Shown here piece after piece: positions 1 to 9,685 of a DNA stretch of 64,000 nt (position 1 is its first letter; each line of letters begins with the position of its first letter). The stretch is from Chengkuizengella axinellae. GTDB taxonomy: Bacteria; Bacillota; Bacilli; Paenibacillales; KCTC-33759. Under the pieces are notes generated by a model. It had not been told where the DNA came from. It saw only the letters and a program-made list of their open reading frames with translations, and did not search any database. Made by a program: the position numbers and the translations under genes. The DNA is taken from NCBI RefSeq assembly GCF_030730905.1, contig NZ_JAVAMP010000004.1:124001-188000 (forward strand), in the 5' to 3' direction.

Positions 1-999
1 CTCATCTTGAACGTAGTCTAGTGCTAATAACTTATCTTTAATTTGTTCAATAGTTAATCTTAATGTATTGTCAGAATTATATTCTTCTTGTGATGATAAC
101 TTTTGATCACCTTCAATAAAGTATTTATCGTAGTTAAGATCTCTTTTGTCAGCTGGGACTCTATAAAAATCACCATAATCCTCAGATGCTACATACTCTT
201 CTTTAGTGAGAAGAGTTTCATACCTTTTCTCTCCATGACGTGTACCAATAATCTTAATTTCATTATTTACATTAAATAACTCCTTAATAGCTTGTGCTAA
301 GTCTCCAATTGTGGAAGCAGGTGATTTTTGTACCATGATATCTCCAGCCTGAGCATTGTAAAATGCAAAAATGACGAGTTCAACCGCTTCTTCTAGACTC
401 ATTAAAAATCTAGTCATATTTGGGTCAGTAACAGTTAAAGGTTGTCCATTTTTAATTTGTTCAATAAAAAGCGGGATTACGGAACCTCTAGAAGCCATAA
501 CATTGCCATAACGAGTCCCACAAATTAGAGTGCTGTCATGATCTACAGTCCTGGATTTTGCAACAAACACCTTTTCCATCATTGCCTTGGATATTCCCAT
601 AGCATTAATTGGATAAGCTGCTTTATCCGTAGATAAACAAATTACTTTCTTTACTCCACTTTCAATAGCACCTGTTAAAACATTTTCAGTCCCGATTACA
701 TTTGTTTTTACAGCTTCTAAAGGAAAGAATTCACAAGATGGAACCTGTTTAAGTGCCGCTGCGTGGAAAATATAGTCTACACCATGCATAGCATTCTTAA
801 CACTTCCCAAGTCCCTTACATCACCTAAATAGAATTTAAGTTTATTATTTTTATACTTTTGTCGCATATCATCTTGTTTTTTTTCATCTCTTGAGAATAT
901 TCGTATTTCCTTAATATTAGTGTCCAAGAATCTTTTCATTACTGCATTTCCAAAAGAACCTGTACCACCTGTTATAAGTAACGTTTTGTTTTCAAACAT
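1..999 (-). CDS. capE: UDP-GlcNAc 4,6-dehydratase/5-epimerase, CapE/FnlA type (3' end beyond window)
   Basis: Reading the minus strand from 999 gives an open frame of 333 codons that runs off the left edge, so the C-terminus is missing. It is an extended SDR: the N-terminal Rossmann motif TGGTGSFG lies near residue 10, HAAALKQVP is typical of CapE-like dehydratases, and STDKAAYPINAMG carries the usual active-site region. CapE/FnlA enzymes convert UDP-GlcNAc in the first step towards UDP-N-acetyl-L-fucosamine; the partner genes capF and capG would lie to the left, outside the window. Start chosen at 999 because AAGGAG sits 8 bases upstream; an in-frame ATG at 1005 is too close to it. It is the last visible gene of the capsule operon, 64 bases after wzx. 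Confidence 0.88.
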   Translation of the reverse strand, partial: MFENKTLLITGGTGSFGNAVMKRFLDTNIKEIRIFSRDEKKQDDMRQKYKNNKLKFYLGDVRDLGSVKNAMHGVDYIFHAAALKQVPSCEFFPLEAVKTNVIGTENVLTGAIESGVKKVICLSTDKAAYPINAMGISKAMMEKVFVAKSRTVDHDSTLICGTRYGNVMASRGSVIPLFIEQIKNGQPLTVTDPNMTRFLMSLEEAVELVIFAFYNAQAGDIMVQKSPASTIGDLAQAIKELFNVNNEIKIIGTRHGEKRYETLLTKEEYVASEDYGDFYRVPADKRDLNYDKYFIEGDQKLSSQEEYNSDNTLRLTIEQIKDKLLALDYVQDE

Positions 1000-1063
1000 A
1001 ATCATTTCTCCTTGTAATTTATATAAAAAACATTCAATCTATTAAACTAATTAAAGGGTATAA

Positions 1064-2455
1064 TTAACCCGAATGAACAATACTATTTTTTTCCTCAGCA
1101 GACTCTATCCGCCTTCTCAGTAACTTTATAATTATAAATGGTTGTCCAAACACAGCTGGTATCATGATAATTATATTAACAATTATTATACTTACCCAAT
1201 TATCCAAATAATTAGCAAGAATAAATGCAAAAGGAAACTTTGCCACTGCAGCTAAAGTGTTAAAGAATAATTGACTTTTCAATTCACCTATCCCGTTAGC
1301 AACACATGTAACTGAGATAATATACAACATAACAATAACAATAACAGCAAAGGCAATAGAAGTAGTATAATTCACTGTAATGGCCCTATCTCCTAACCAA
1401 ACATTAACTATCTTTTGCATAAATAGAACTAATGTTAAGCTCCCTATACTACATACAAAAGCAAACACATTTAACAATTTATATGTCTTTAAAATCCATG
1501 CAAACTTCTCTTCTGCATATGCTTTTGTGATTGCAGACCATATCGGGTTAGTTATTAGTGAAAATATGGTCACAAACAAATAAAACAGCCTTTGATAAAC
1601 TTGATACTCCACTACATATTCAGTTCCGTATAACCAAGTAATCAAAATTTCATTAGTTGAGCTGATTACCATAAAAGATATCTGAACCCCGAAGAACGCT
1701 CCTCCTAATTTTACTACTTCTAATGCGTACTCTTTTTGGTAATACTTAAGGTTGGGTCTAGCATCTTTCAATACTGTAGAAAATATAACTATCGTTGCTA
1801 TTAAAAGTGGGATATTTACTGTTAATATATTTACTGTTGCGAGACTGATTAGATTATTAGAAATATCGTCACCATTAAATAGCAACACAAAAATTAATAT
1901 TAATATACTTGATAAGAGTGTTAAAAAATTTGTTAAGGCAGTTTTTTGCAATGCATTTAGAATAGAGGCAATTAACTTTAAAAAGAATTGCATAACTATA
2001 CCTGTAAACATTAACCTCATTGTCGTTACAAGTACATCATTAGATATTGTACTTTCTGGAATATTAAGTATTATATTCCAGTTACTTAACCCTATAAAGA
2101 TATTTCCTATACATAAAATAACCAGCGATACAATACCTATAATTCCATATGCTGAGGAAATATATTTTTTTGCTTTAATATAATTATTTTCAACAAGTGC
2201 CTTTACAAGATTATTCCTTAGACCATTTCCTATTCCAAGATCAAAAGTAAGTATCCATGTTAAAATTGAGAGTAATGTAAACCAAAGACCTAATACTTCA
2301 TGATTTGAAAAATATCGCATATATGCAGGCATAGTTAATAACATAACTATTATAGATGAACCTTTGACAATGTATGAACCCATGATATTGTTAAAAAGTT
2401 GCTTATTATCTACACTCAATCTAGCATATTTTTTAATTATATTTTCTACTATCAT
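1064..2455 (-). CDS. Wzx-type polysaccharide flippase
   Basis: Polytopic membrane protein of 463 residues with about 12-14 hydrophobic segments, of the MOP/polysaccharide-transport superfamily. The N-terminal stretch (KGSSIIVMLLTMPAY, then GLWFTLLSILTW and DLGIGNGLRN) is characteristic of Wzx/RfbX-like exporters. Wzx proteins move undecaprenyl-linked repeat units across the membrane for polymerisation by Wzy. The start overlaps the stop of the upstream wzy-like gene (ATGA), with GGGAG 6 bases upstream, so the two are translationally coupled. Substrate cannot be predicted from sequence. A shorter plus-strand frame across the gene is a codon-shadow. Confidence 0.9.
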   Translation of the reverse strand: MIVENIIKKYARLSVDNKQLFNNIMGSYIVKGSSIIVMLLTMPAYMRYFSNHEVLGLWFTLLSILTWILTFDLGIGNGLRNNLVKALVENNYIKAKKYISSAYGIIGIVSLVILCIGNIFIGLSNWNIILNIPESTISNDVLVTTMRLMFTGIVMQFFLKLIASILNALQKTALTNFLTLLSSILILIFVLLFNGDDISNNLISLATVNILTVNIPLLIATIVIFSTVLKDARPNLKYYQKEYALEVVKLGGAFFGVQISFMVISSTNEILITWLYGTEYVVEYQVYQRLFYLFVTIFSLITNPIWSAITKAYAEEKFAWILKTYKLLNVFAFVCSIGSLTLVLFMQKIVNVWLGDRAITVNYTTSIAFAVIVIVMLYIISVTCVANGIGELKSQLFFNTLAAVAKFPFAFILANYLDNWVSIIIVNIIIMIPAVFGQPFIIIKLLRRRIESAEEKNSIVHSG

Positions 2456-3690
2456 TTTATACTCCCTGTTAGATTGTTGCTTTTACTTATAAATGCTTCT
2501 TTTAAAAAGAAAAACATTATACAGTAGGTAACTACAATCGAAGTATGAGGTTCTTTGTTCAATATCATAAGAAATATCGAAATTATTATAATTTTACTTA
2601 AATTATTTTGATTCCTTAATTTCATAATTCCATATACCCAAAACAAGGTATATAGTACCCCCCAAAAGCCAAATGCAGCCAGAAAGTAAGTGCTCGTTGA
2701 AGTTTGATAAATATCAGTTAAACCACCATAAATATAATTAATGTTTCCAATTCCAGCACCAAAAATCGGATAAGATAAGAAAATACTAAGATTTGTAATT
2801 GGGGAATCTAAGCGATCAACATATGAACCTTCCTGATTTATTATTTTCCCAAATACATCTGGATTTAACGTCCATAAGTAATGCAGTATATTCCCCATAT
2901 TTATATAAGCCAATAATGCGATTATAATAAATAAAGCACTAAAAAAATAACTCCTTCCAAATTTAGCATTTTTATTTAGTAATAGGAGGAGTATCATAGG
3001 CAAGAAAAAATATCCAGCAGTCGATTGCGTGCTTAATAACCCTAAAAATAAAATGAGTAAATTGAAGTAACTTATATTTTTTTTAAATGAAATTTCAAAT
3101 ATCATAGAGATAATAATAAAACTAGCAAAAAGACCAGGCTCCCAAAAGACCCCTGTATTTCTTAAGGTTGAAAATACAAAGACAAAAAAGAAAATACCAT
3201 TATAATACGCAGCACCGTTTATGTTATATACTACAGGTAAATTAAAAGGTAGATTAAGATAATTTATCCATATATATATAATAAGGGAAATTATTACTAT
3301 ACACTTCATGGATAATGTAAAGTACTTAATAAAATCTTCAAATTTAATCAATCTTGCTAGACAAAAAGCAAATGTTAAAATTAATAACGTTTTTATATTA
3401 GTGCTAAAATATGGGAAGTTAAAGTTTACAATAAAAGATACAATTACCATTAGACATAATATAAGATATGAAAATGTGAATATATCAATTTTCAAGAAGA
3501 CTTTTTGTTTCACCAGTAAAATTACTAACATAATAAACGTGGGTATAATTAGAACATACGCTCCTATGCTTGTTTCTACTGTTGACATCGCATACCCGCT
3601 TGTATAAATTATTATAAAAGCTAATAGTAATATTTCTATACTCTTTAATATATTATGGGTAGGACGAGTTCCATATTTAGTTTTAATCAT
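2452..3690 (-). CDS. Wzy-type O-antigen/capsule polymerase
   Basis: Membrane protein of about 412 residues with roughly 10-11 hydrophobic segments and one larger loop around residues 270-320, the layout of Wzy/O-antigen ligase-polymerase family proteins. Sequence identity within this family is low, so the call rests mainly on topology, the GVFWEPG and LSTQSTAGYFF segments (typical of Wzy/EpsG-like polymerases), and the position directly before wzx. The start is placed at ATG 3690, because GGGAGGA lies 6 bases upstream; the longer TTG-initiated frame from 3708 would contain this ribosome binding site. Confidence 0.82.
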   Translation of the reverse strand: MIKTKYGTRPTHNILKSIEILLLAFIIIYTSGYAMSTVETSIGAYVLIIPTFIMLVILLVKQKVFLKIDIFTFSYLILCLMVIVSFIVNFNFPYFSTNIKTLLILTFAFCLARLIKFEDFIKYFTLSMKCIVIISLIIYIWINYLNLPFNLPVVYNINGAAYYNGIFFFVFVFSTLRNTGVFWEPGLFASFIIISMIFEISFKKNISYFNLLILFLGLLSTQSTAGYFFLPMILLLLLNKNAKFGRSYFFSALFIIIALLAYINMGNILHYLWTLNPDVFGKIINQEGSYVDRLDSPITNLSIFLSYPIFGAGIGNINYIYGGLTDIYQTSTSTYFLAAFGFWGVLYTLFWVYGIMKLRNQNNLSKIIIISIFLMILNKEPHTSIVVTYCIMFFFLKEAFISKSNNLTGSIK

Positions 3691-3717
3691 ATTATCCTCC
3701 CAAATCAAACCATTTAT

Positions 3718-4755
3718 CTAGTTTGACAAACCAATTTTAGATTTAAGGTTTTTAATTCTATTTTTTAGTGTTTTTGTGAAACTTTCATATTTCCCAACCT
3801 TGAATAATGGCTTTAATAATCTAAAGAACTTGGAACCCACTCTAACATACAAAGGGTACAAAATTATATTACCTACTTTTTTCTCATATTCTTTATCAGC
3901 CATCACAACTTTAGGATGTTTTAGTGGGAATTTTATTGGAATAGAATCCATACCACAAAAGCGAGTTGTCATTGTGCTTTTAAATGAATTACCACCGTGT
4001 GTTGAAAAATTATCAACTCCAATATTCTTTATTAAGTTAGAACTAGGAGAAATACCATAAACACCGTTTATTCTTAACGAATATGCAATTTGAGAGTCCC
4101 AAGATGCTAAATTAAGTTGATTACGCAGTAAATAATGAGTTCTTTTAAAAGCATAAAGTTGTTGTCTATATAAGCTTTTGCTCTCGTATTGATCATAAAG
4201 CCTCTTATATAAATATTCGTCGTATAACAAATCCATTTCTCCATCGTACATGTCTAAAAATTTATCTGACCATGAGGCCCATCCACATGGCAATAAATGT
4301 TTTGTGAAAACATAACTAGATTTATCTTCTGGTTGGTAGTTTTCCAAATAGTTAGTACCGCATACCCATAAAACTCGCTTATCAGTTCTATACCTTTCAA
4401 GCATTTCTTTACAAAAATCAAAGAAAGTAACTTCTGGCAGGTTATCATCTTCTAAAAATATTGCTTCTTCTTCTTTACTAAACACCCATTTGGCTCCTAG
4501 TCCAATTCTGTCGTAGACACCTTGGTTAGTTTCTGCATAATATTTGACTATTTCACATTCCCAAGTGATATTCTCTTCAATAGTTTTTCTGCAATGTAAC
4601 ACTTCTTCTTTTTCTGTTTCATTCCTAGGACCATCTGAAATTATATATAGTTTTTTGGGCTTTACCTCCGCCAGCCTTTCTAAAATACGTAAAACAGTAT
4701 CTACTCTTCGAAAGACAATGAGTACGACCGGTATATTAAATTGATTCATTTTCAT
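3718..4755 (-). CDS. GT-A fold glycosyltransferase
   Basis: 345 residues. The N-terminus (IPVVLIVFRRVDTVLRIL, then KLYIISDGPR) matches the nucleotide-binding start of GT2/GT-A proteins found in capsule clusters, and FLEDDN near residue 100 is the expected acidic metal-binding motif. It is predicted to transfer a sugar from a nucleotide donor to the growing lipid-linked repeat unit on the cytoplasmic face; donor and acceptor are unknown. AAGGAG lies 5 bases before the chosen ATG; a second ATG two codons downstream is possible. Lies between a GT4 enzyme and wzy in a tightly packed operon. Confidence 0.8.
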   Translation of the reverse strand: MKMNQFNIPVVLIVFRRVDTVLRILERLAEVKPKKLYIISDGPRNETEKEEVLHCRKTIEENITWECEIVKYYAETNQGVYDRIGLGAKWVFSKEEEAIFLEDDNLPEVTFFDFCKEMLERYRTDKRVLWVCGTNYLENYQPEDKSSYVFTKHLLPCGWASWSDKFLDMYDGEMDLLYDEYLYKRLYDQYESKSLYRQQLYAFKRTHYLLRNQLNLASWDSQIAYSLRINGVYGISPSSNLIKNIGVDNFSTHGGNSFKSTMTTRFCGMDSIPIKFPLKHPKVVMADKEYEKKVGNIILYPLYVRVGSKFFRLLKPLFKVGKYESFTKTLKNRIKNLKSKIGLSN

Positions 4756-4764
4756 CTACGCTCC

Positions 4765-5982
4765 TTAAATTAGACTGTTTAAAAAACAATTCAATTGATT
4801 CTGAAAGTGTTTGAAGTAAAATAAATTGTTCTCACGACAATGTAGCTTCATTTTGTTTATACTAACTCTATCTGTACGTAAAATCTCAATAATTTCCTTA
4901 AGGTTTTTCTCTTCATTATTTACACTTAAAAAGTAACCATTCTTCCCATCAACAATGTAGTCTTCTAAGTCACTTGTTTTAGTAGTAATAACTGGTGTAC
5001 CAGAACTTATACTCTCTGAAACTTTAGTAGGAAAACCAGCTGAAGTATCTCTATTTACATCCCTAATTAATATTGTAAAATCAGAATTAATTACACTATT
5101 GACAACATAATCATTTGGCTTATGACCATGAAATATTATGCTCTCTCCAAGTTCTTCTACGTATTTTTTTTGCATAGGGATAGCCTCTAAATACTCATCT
5201 TTGGAAAAGCCATATATATTAAAGGTAAAATCACAACCACTCTTTTTTGCTCGATAGAACAATTTGATAGTTTTATCAATCCTATCTTTTAAGTTGTTAA
5301 CATCTTTAACTTGTTTACCTCTTCTAAAGGGAATACCCGCATAAGTAATTATTTTTTTATCATTATTTAGAACTGCATTACTTGTAGGTCTACAATTTTC
5401 GGGAGATAATGGCGGTATTATCACAGTCTTACATCCGTATTTATTATAGTAATTTGATAAATACTTACTAATCGCAATTATTCCATCTGCTTTTTTATTT
5501 GCATAAGCTTTTTGGTAATTATTATCAAACCATTTGACAATATTAAATAAGGAATTATTAGTTTTAACTGTGAGCCAATCAACACAATCAGCTATTACTT
5601 TTATTTTTTGTTTTTTACAAAAGTCAATAAGTTTAGTATTAAAAAATGAGAGTCTAGGACTACCGTAATATATCACAAAGGATAGATTATCAATTATATA
5701 TTGATCCCTAAGAAGACTTTCCAACTCATCAAATACTTTTCTATAATTCATCCAATCAATATTTTTATTGGGGTACGGAAAGTTGTAATATACAAAATTG
5801 TCATATACTTTTTTGGTAGATTCTAAAGATTGTGATTGGTCTATTTCTTTATCCATACCGATAAATATTACCTCATATCCAAGTTGATTTAGAAGTTTAC
5901 CATTTGCATATACTCTTTTTCCAGCTGCATTCCCTACAGGAAATGAGAAATTACCTATATATAATACAATACTTTTTTTCAT
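4765..5982 (-). CDS. GT4-like family glycosyltransferase
   Basis: 405 residues with a GT-B layout. The N-terminal domain begins LYIGNFSFPVGNAAGKR, with the loop typical of donor/acceptor binding. The C-terminal domain carries FHGHKPNDYV and then KVSESISSGTPVITT, the conserved nucleotide-sugar-binding segment of GT4 enzymes. Likely adds one sugar of the repeat unit. It lies 9 bases upstream of the GT-A gene in the operon, and its ribosome binding site (AAGGTG) is convincing. Specificity cannot be inferred. Confidence 0.85.
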   Translation of the reverse strand: MKKSIVLYIGNFSFPVGNAAGKRVYANGKLLNQLGYEVIFIGMDKEIDQSQSLESTKKVYDNFVYYNFPYPNKNIDWMNYRKVFDELESLLRDQYIIDNLSFVIYYGSPRLSFFNTKLIDFCKKQKIKVIADCVDWLTVKTNNSLFNIVKWFDNNYQKAYANKKADGIIAISKYLSNYYNKYGCKTVIIPPLSPENCRPTSNAVLNNDKKIITYAGIPFRRGKQVKDVNNLKDRIDKTIKLFYRAKKSGCDFTFNIYGFSKDEYLEAIPMQKKYVEELGESIIFHGHKPNDYVVNSVINSDFTILIRDVNRDTSAGFPTKVSESISSGTPVITTKTSDLEDYIVDGKNGYFLSVNNEEKNLKEIIEILRTDRVSINKMKLHCRENNLFYFKHFQNQLNCFLNSLI

Positions 5983-5989
5983 GACCTAT

Positions 5990-6895
5990 TCACCTTAATT
6001 TCTTAGGAAGTACGAACTGCTCACCCAAAATAAAATCAAATTCATCAGGTATAAAACTTGTATAACCACCTGCATTGTAAAAAGTCAATTCCCCAAATAT
6101 TATTTCTCCATCCAAGTTATAAAAATCAACACGTACATGAGGGAAATCTTCTGATAATTTTTCTGCAATCTCTACCATCTTTTTAAAGTTCTTAGGTTTT
6201 GGCAAATTCACAGTTATCTCACCATAATCATTTCTTCGATATGGCATTTTATTAAAGTCTGCATCATAAAAACCTAATTTACCGTTAGCATGATTATCAA
6301 TATAATCAATCATTGTATATAAACAAAAAACTTTACCATTAAAGCAAAAGAATTTGTAATCAGGTAAATCATTATTTGAATCTCTTTCAAGTAATTTTTC
6401 AATTACTATTTTAGGCTTAATGTTATAATACCCCCACTCTCTGTATACAGTTCGCTTTTTGGGCCTTAGCCAAATTTCAAGTTGATTTTTAACTGCATCA
6501 ATATCCATTGATGCTTTATCTTGTATAAAGATATTTGTACCAGATCCATCATTGACCTTAATTGCAAAAGATGAAGGAAGAGAATCGAAATCAATTTCAT
6601 CGACATTTTCATAAACCCCATACAAATCATTTAGAATATTAGAATACCCTTTTGATGTCACATAGTCCCTAACCTCAAACTTATCGGAACATTTAGTTAT
6701 TAGTGGGTCATGGTAGTTTAACTTGTACCATTGTAATTTTTCAGTATATCTTTTAGGACTAATTAAATTTGGCATCCTTCCTGTTTTTATCCTATATATT
6801 AATTTAATCATCGCATTGTCAGGAAGGAAATTAAATAAACGCATAATTTTAAATCTCATAGATTGGTCTTTTATTACCTTTTTATAAAACTCCAT
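5990..6895 (-). CDS. TupA-like ATP-grasp protein
   Basis: 301 residues matching the TupA-like ATP-grasp family: SPKRYTEKLQWYKL near residue 48, then DKFEVRDYV, FAIKVNDGSG (ATP-grasp lid/lysine region) and VRVDFYNLDGEIIFGELTFY near the C-terminus with the metal/ATP-binding acidic residues. The family is named after TupA of teichuronopeptide synthesis in alkaliphilic Bacillus. Members occur widely in capsule loci, where they probably ligate an amino acid or another carboxylate-bearing group to the glycan. AAGGAG precedes the ATG. Substrate is unknown; its presence hints that the repeat unit carries a non-sugar substituent. Confidence 0.85.
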   Translation of the reverse strand: MEFYKKVIKDQSMRFKIMRLFNFLPDNAMIKLIYRIKTGRMPNLISPKRYTEKLQWYKLNYHDPLITKCSDKFEVRDYVTSKGYSNILNDLYGVYENVDEIDFDSLPSSFAIKVNDGSGTNIFIQDKASMDIDAVKNQLEIWLRPKKRTVYREWGYYNIKPKIVIEKLLERDSNNDLPDYKFFCFNGKVFCLYTMIDYIDNHANGKLGFYDADFNKMPYRRNDYGEITVNLPKPKNFKKMVEIAEKLSEDFPHVRVDFYNLDGEIIFGELTFYNAGGYTSFIPDEFDFILGEQFVLPKKLR

Positions 6896-6941
6896 TAAAA
6901 ATCTCCTTATCTATGGTTGCTTTACTTCAATTTAGGTTCTA

Positions 6942-8048
6942 TTACATAATTCCCATTATTTCAAGCATCTGTTTATTAACAATATTTACATCATATTTAT
7001 CTTTACACAGACGCATACTATTTCCCCCCATGTTTTTTACCACTGTAGGGTTTTCAATAGTATATTTCATCTTCTGGGCTAGACTTTCATAGTCATGCGG
7101 CTGAACTAAAAAGCCATTATATCCATCAATAACCGCATCACGACAACCTGGCCAATCAGTTGTAATTACCGGACGTCCCATCGCCATTGCTTCTAATATT
7201 GTGCGAGGTAGCCCCTCTCTGTAATAAGTAGGCAAAACAAAAACTCTTGCTTTTTCTAAAAATGGAATAACATCTTTAGTCTCTCCTGGAAATTCAATTG
7301 ACCCATCTAAAATATAAGGTTCTAAATCTTCAGGTTTAATAGCACCTAGTGATTTATCATATCCACCTAATAAAATAAACCTTGCTTCTGGAAACTCTTT
7401 TTTCACAAGTCTTGCTGCTTTTGCAAATTCAAATACACCTTTTTCTTTTATAATTCTGGCTATCATTAAAAAAACAGGCTTCTCTGGTAACTCATTAGAT
7501 AGAAATCTAGACAAATTAACACCAGAACCATTCACATGGGTTGCTTTATCTTCTGTAAGATATTTCATGTCTACAAATTGCTTTAGATCGTCCCTATTTT
7601 GAAAAATCACTTTGTTACAACCTTTAAAAGCTCGTTTATATAATTTCCCTGTAATTAACTTTAATAGGCTCGCTTTAAAACTTTTAGAAGCATACACACG
7701 TCCCAAACCGGTAACCATTGGATAAATCCCCTTTACTCCGGCTCTTTTCGCTGCTAAACTGCCATAAATAACTGGTTTAATAGTATAACTAAAAACTAGA
7801 TCTGGTTTTTCAAATAAAATAATGCTCTTAATTTCTTTGTAGTAATGTAAGTCGCCTAATATACTTGTATTATCTTTAATAAATGAGACTTCTTTAAACT
7901 CTACTCCCAATTCAAGAACATCTTCTAAATAATTTTTGTCGGGGCCAATTGCTATAACTTCATGTCTTTTGGCTATGATTTCTTTAATAAGGTCTCCCCT
8001 AAAATTAAACAACGTTTTATTTTTTGGTGAAATCACCATTACTTTCAT
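6942..8048 (-). CDS. GT4 family glycosyltransferase (PglA/CapM-like)
   Basis: 368 residues, GT-B fold. Visible motifs are the N-terminal NFRGDLIKEI after the first strand, GLGRVYAS, and the C-terminal FVLPTYYREGLPRTILEAMA followed by RPVITTDWPGC, the classic E-x7-E type nucleotide-sugar site of GT4. This subgroup often adds GalNAc or a related sugar to the first, undecaprenyl-diphosphate-linked sugar, so it may be the second enzyme of the assembly line after the initiating transferase; that order is inference. GGATG precedes the ATG at 8048. Confidence 0.88.
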   Translation of the reverse strand: MKVMVISPKNKTLFNFRGDLIKEIIAKRHEVIAIGPDKNYLEDVLELGVEFKEVSFIKDNTSILGDLHYYKEIKSIILFEKPDLVFSYTIKPVIYGSLAAKRAGVKGIYPMVTGLGRVYASKSFKASLLKLITGKLYKRAFKGCNKVIFQNRDDLKQFVDMKYLTEDKATHVNGSGVNLSRFLSNELPEKPVFLMIARIIKEKGVFEFAKAARLVKKEFPEARFILLGGYDKSLGAIKPEDLEPYILDGSIEFPGETKDVIPFLEKARVFVLPTYYREGLPRTILEAMAMGRPVITTDWPGCRDAVIDGYNGFLVQPHDYESLAQKMKYTIENPTVVKNMGGNSMRLCKDKYDVNIVNKQMLEIMGIM

Positions 8049-8086
8049 TGAATTTCATCCTTTGTGATTGTTGATTTTATTTATTA

Positions 8087-9667
8087 TTAAAATAAAGAAT
8101 TCAGTTCAAAAAATATTCTTTCTAGCAAAATCCTTTTTTTATTTTTCATCGCATTATTATTGCTTATGTTCATTTCAAAAAGTTTTGGATTTAAATCTCG
8201 GATTATTGTTTGTTGCAACTTATCGGATATTCTATCTTCTAAAGGGAATCTAAGATACATTTCTAAAAGCTTTCTATTATTATATATAATTGTAGTTTCG
8301 TGGGAGATATCAAAACTTTGTATAGCTAGGGCACCCCAAGCAGGCATACGGTTCTCCCAATAAAACATATCTGATTCATCGAACCCTTTTGGAAAATCAC
8401 CAAAACTTGTAACATCAATAAAATGCATGAATGAATTATCCATAAACTTCAAAATATCTCTCTGAAAAAAGTTCCGTTTAGAAAGATTACTCATGTTTCT
8501 TGGAGTCAGAGGATAACGAAATCTTTTTTTACCAAGTTTTTTATAGTAAAAAGCTCTGCCAACTTCTGATACATTCGACCTAATCTCCATTTTAATGTTA
8601 GTATGATTAGCAAAATAGGCTCTTTTTCTAGCATCCTGATTGTCTTTTCTTCTAATGTAAGCTTGATTGTGATCCATAATGCTAGCCACTATATTAAAGT
8701 CTCTAATCATAGAATTTTCCTGAGGAATTTCATATATTGTATGTTCCAATCCTAAGTTTGAACAGATTTCACTTGCAGCTGTAGCATCCTTACTTTCAGC
8801 TTCAGAAGATATATAACTAAAGTACTTTAGTTTTCCATAACAGTCATTGGCTGCCGCAAGAGTCATCTTACTATCTACACCGCCAGTTAGTGAAATACTA
8901 CAATCCCATTTTTCCGTACATAATTTAATACTATTTTTTAATACATCTTCAATATTAGATTTAGTACCCAAATCAGCTGGAGACAAAGCTAATTTAGGAT
9001 AAAAACGTTCTACAAGCAAATTATTCAAGTTTAAGGTGGTATTAGGTGAAAGCATCGTTAATTCACTAAATGGAGAATTTAGTCCACACAATTGAGTTAT
9101 TCCTATTTTGTAAAATGAGGCTTTTGTATAATTTTGAATTTCATTTGACATGCTCAACCCACAAATATCTGCCACTAGTTGACCATGTGACGAAAGATAA
9201 AGTTCTTCGTTTACTTTCCCGTAATACAGAGGCATCATACCACAACCATCTTGTAAAACTATAATTTCATCTTTACTACTTAACATAATTAAATGTGATC
9301 CAGTTAACTCACTAACTTTCTCAAAAAATGCATTTCTACTTTTTTTATATGAATCAATGCAATCTTTAATGATTTCACTCTCTTGATACTTCATATCAAA
9401 TGGATTATATGCATGTCCTATTAAAGCAATAGATATATCGTCTTCTTTATGAGAGTAGCATTGTTGCCAATTGTGTAAGTAGATATTTAAATTCACTTTA
9501 TTGGTTTCATTACAGAATTCAAACTTATCCCATTTACCATAAAACGGATATCCTGAATTATAGCCTAATTCTTTTGTTGTTATTATATAACCCCTACAAA
9601 ATAACATCTCTTTATATTTCGGATATTCTTCCAATAAGCTCATTAAATAATGATCCTTGTTACTCAT
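8087..9667 (-). CDS. asparagine synthase-like protein in capsule locus
   Basis: About 526 residues. The C-terminal half has the PP-loop of asparagine synthetase B-like ATP pyrophosphatases, LTGGVDSKMTLAAA near residue 265, followed by YISSEAESKDATAA. The N-terminal half resembles the Ntn glutaminase domain only weakly. No catalytic Cys follows the initiator Met, so glutamine-dependent ammonia release is probably lost. Such proteins in polysaccharide clusters may amidate or otherwise activate a carboxyl group. The start is moved to ATG 9667, which has GGGGG 8 bases upstream; the longer frame from 9682 lacks a site. It follows the hydroxyacid dehydrogenase by 18 bases. Confidence 0.8.
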   Translation of the reverse strand: MSNKDHYLMSLLEEYPKYKEMLFCRGYIITTKELGYNSGYPFYGKWDKFEFCNETNKVNLNIYLHNWQQCYSHKEDDISIALIGHAYNPFDMKYQESEIIKDCIDSYKKSRNAFFEKVSELTGSHLIMLSSKDEIIVLQDGCGMMPLYYGKVNEELYLSSHGQLVADICGLSMSNEIQNYTKASFYKIGITQLCGLNSPFSELTMLSPNTTLNLNNLLVERFYPKLALSPADLGTKSNIEDVLKNSIKLCTEKWDCSISLTGGVDSKMTLAAANDCYGKLKYFSYISSEAESKDATAASEICSNLGLEHTIYEIPQENSMIRDFNIVASIMDHNQAYIRRKDNQDARKRAYFANHTNIKMEIRSNVSEVGRAFYYKKLGKKRFRYPLTPRNMSNLSKRNFFQRDILKFMDNSFMHFIDVTSFGDFPKGFDESDMFYWENRMPAWGALAIQSFDISHETTIIYNNRKLLEMYLRFPLEDRISDKLQQTIIRDLNPKLFEMNISNNNAMKNKKRILLERIFFELNSLF

Positions 9668-9685
9668 ACCTTTTACCCCCATAAA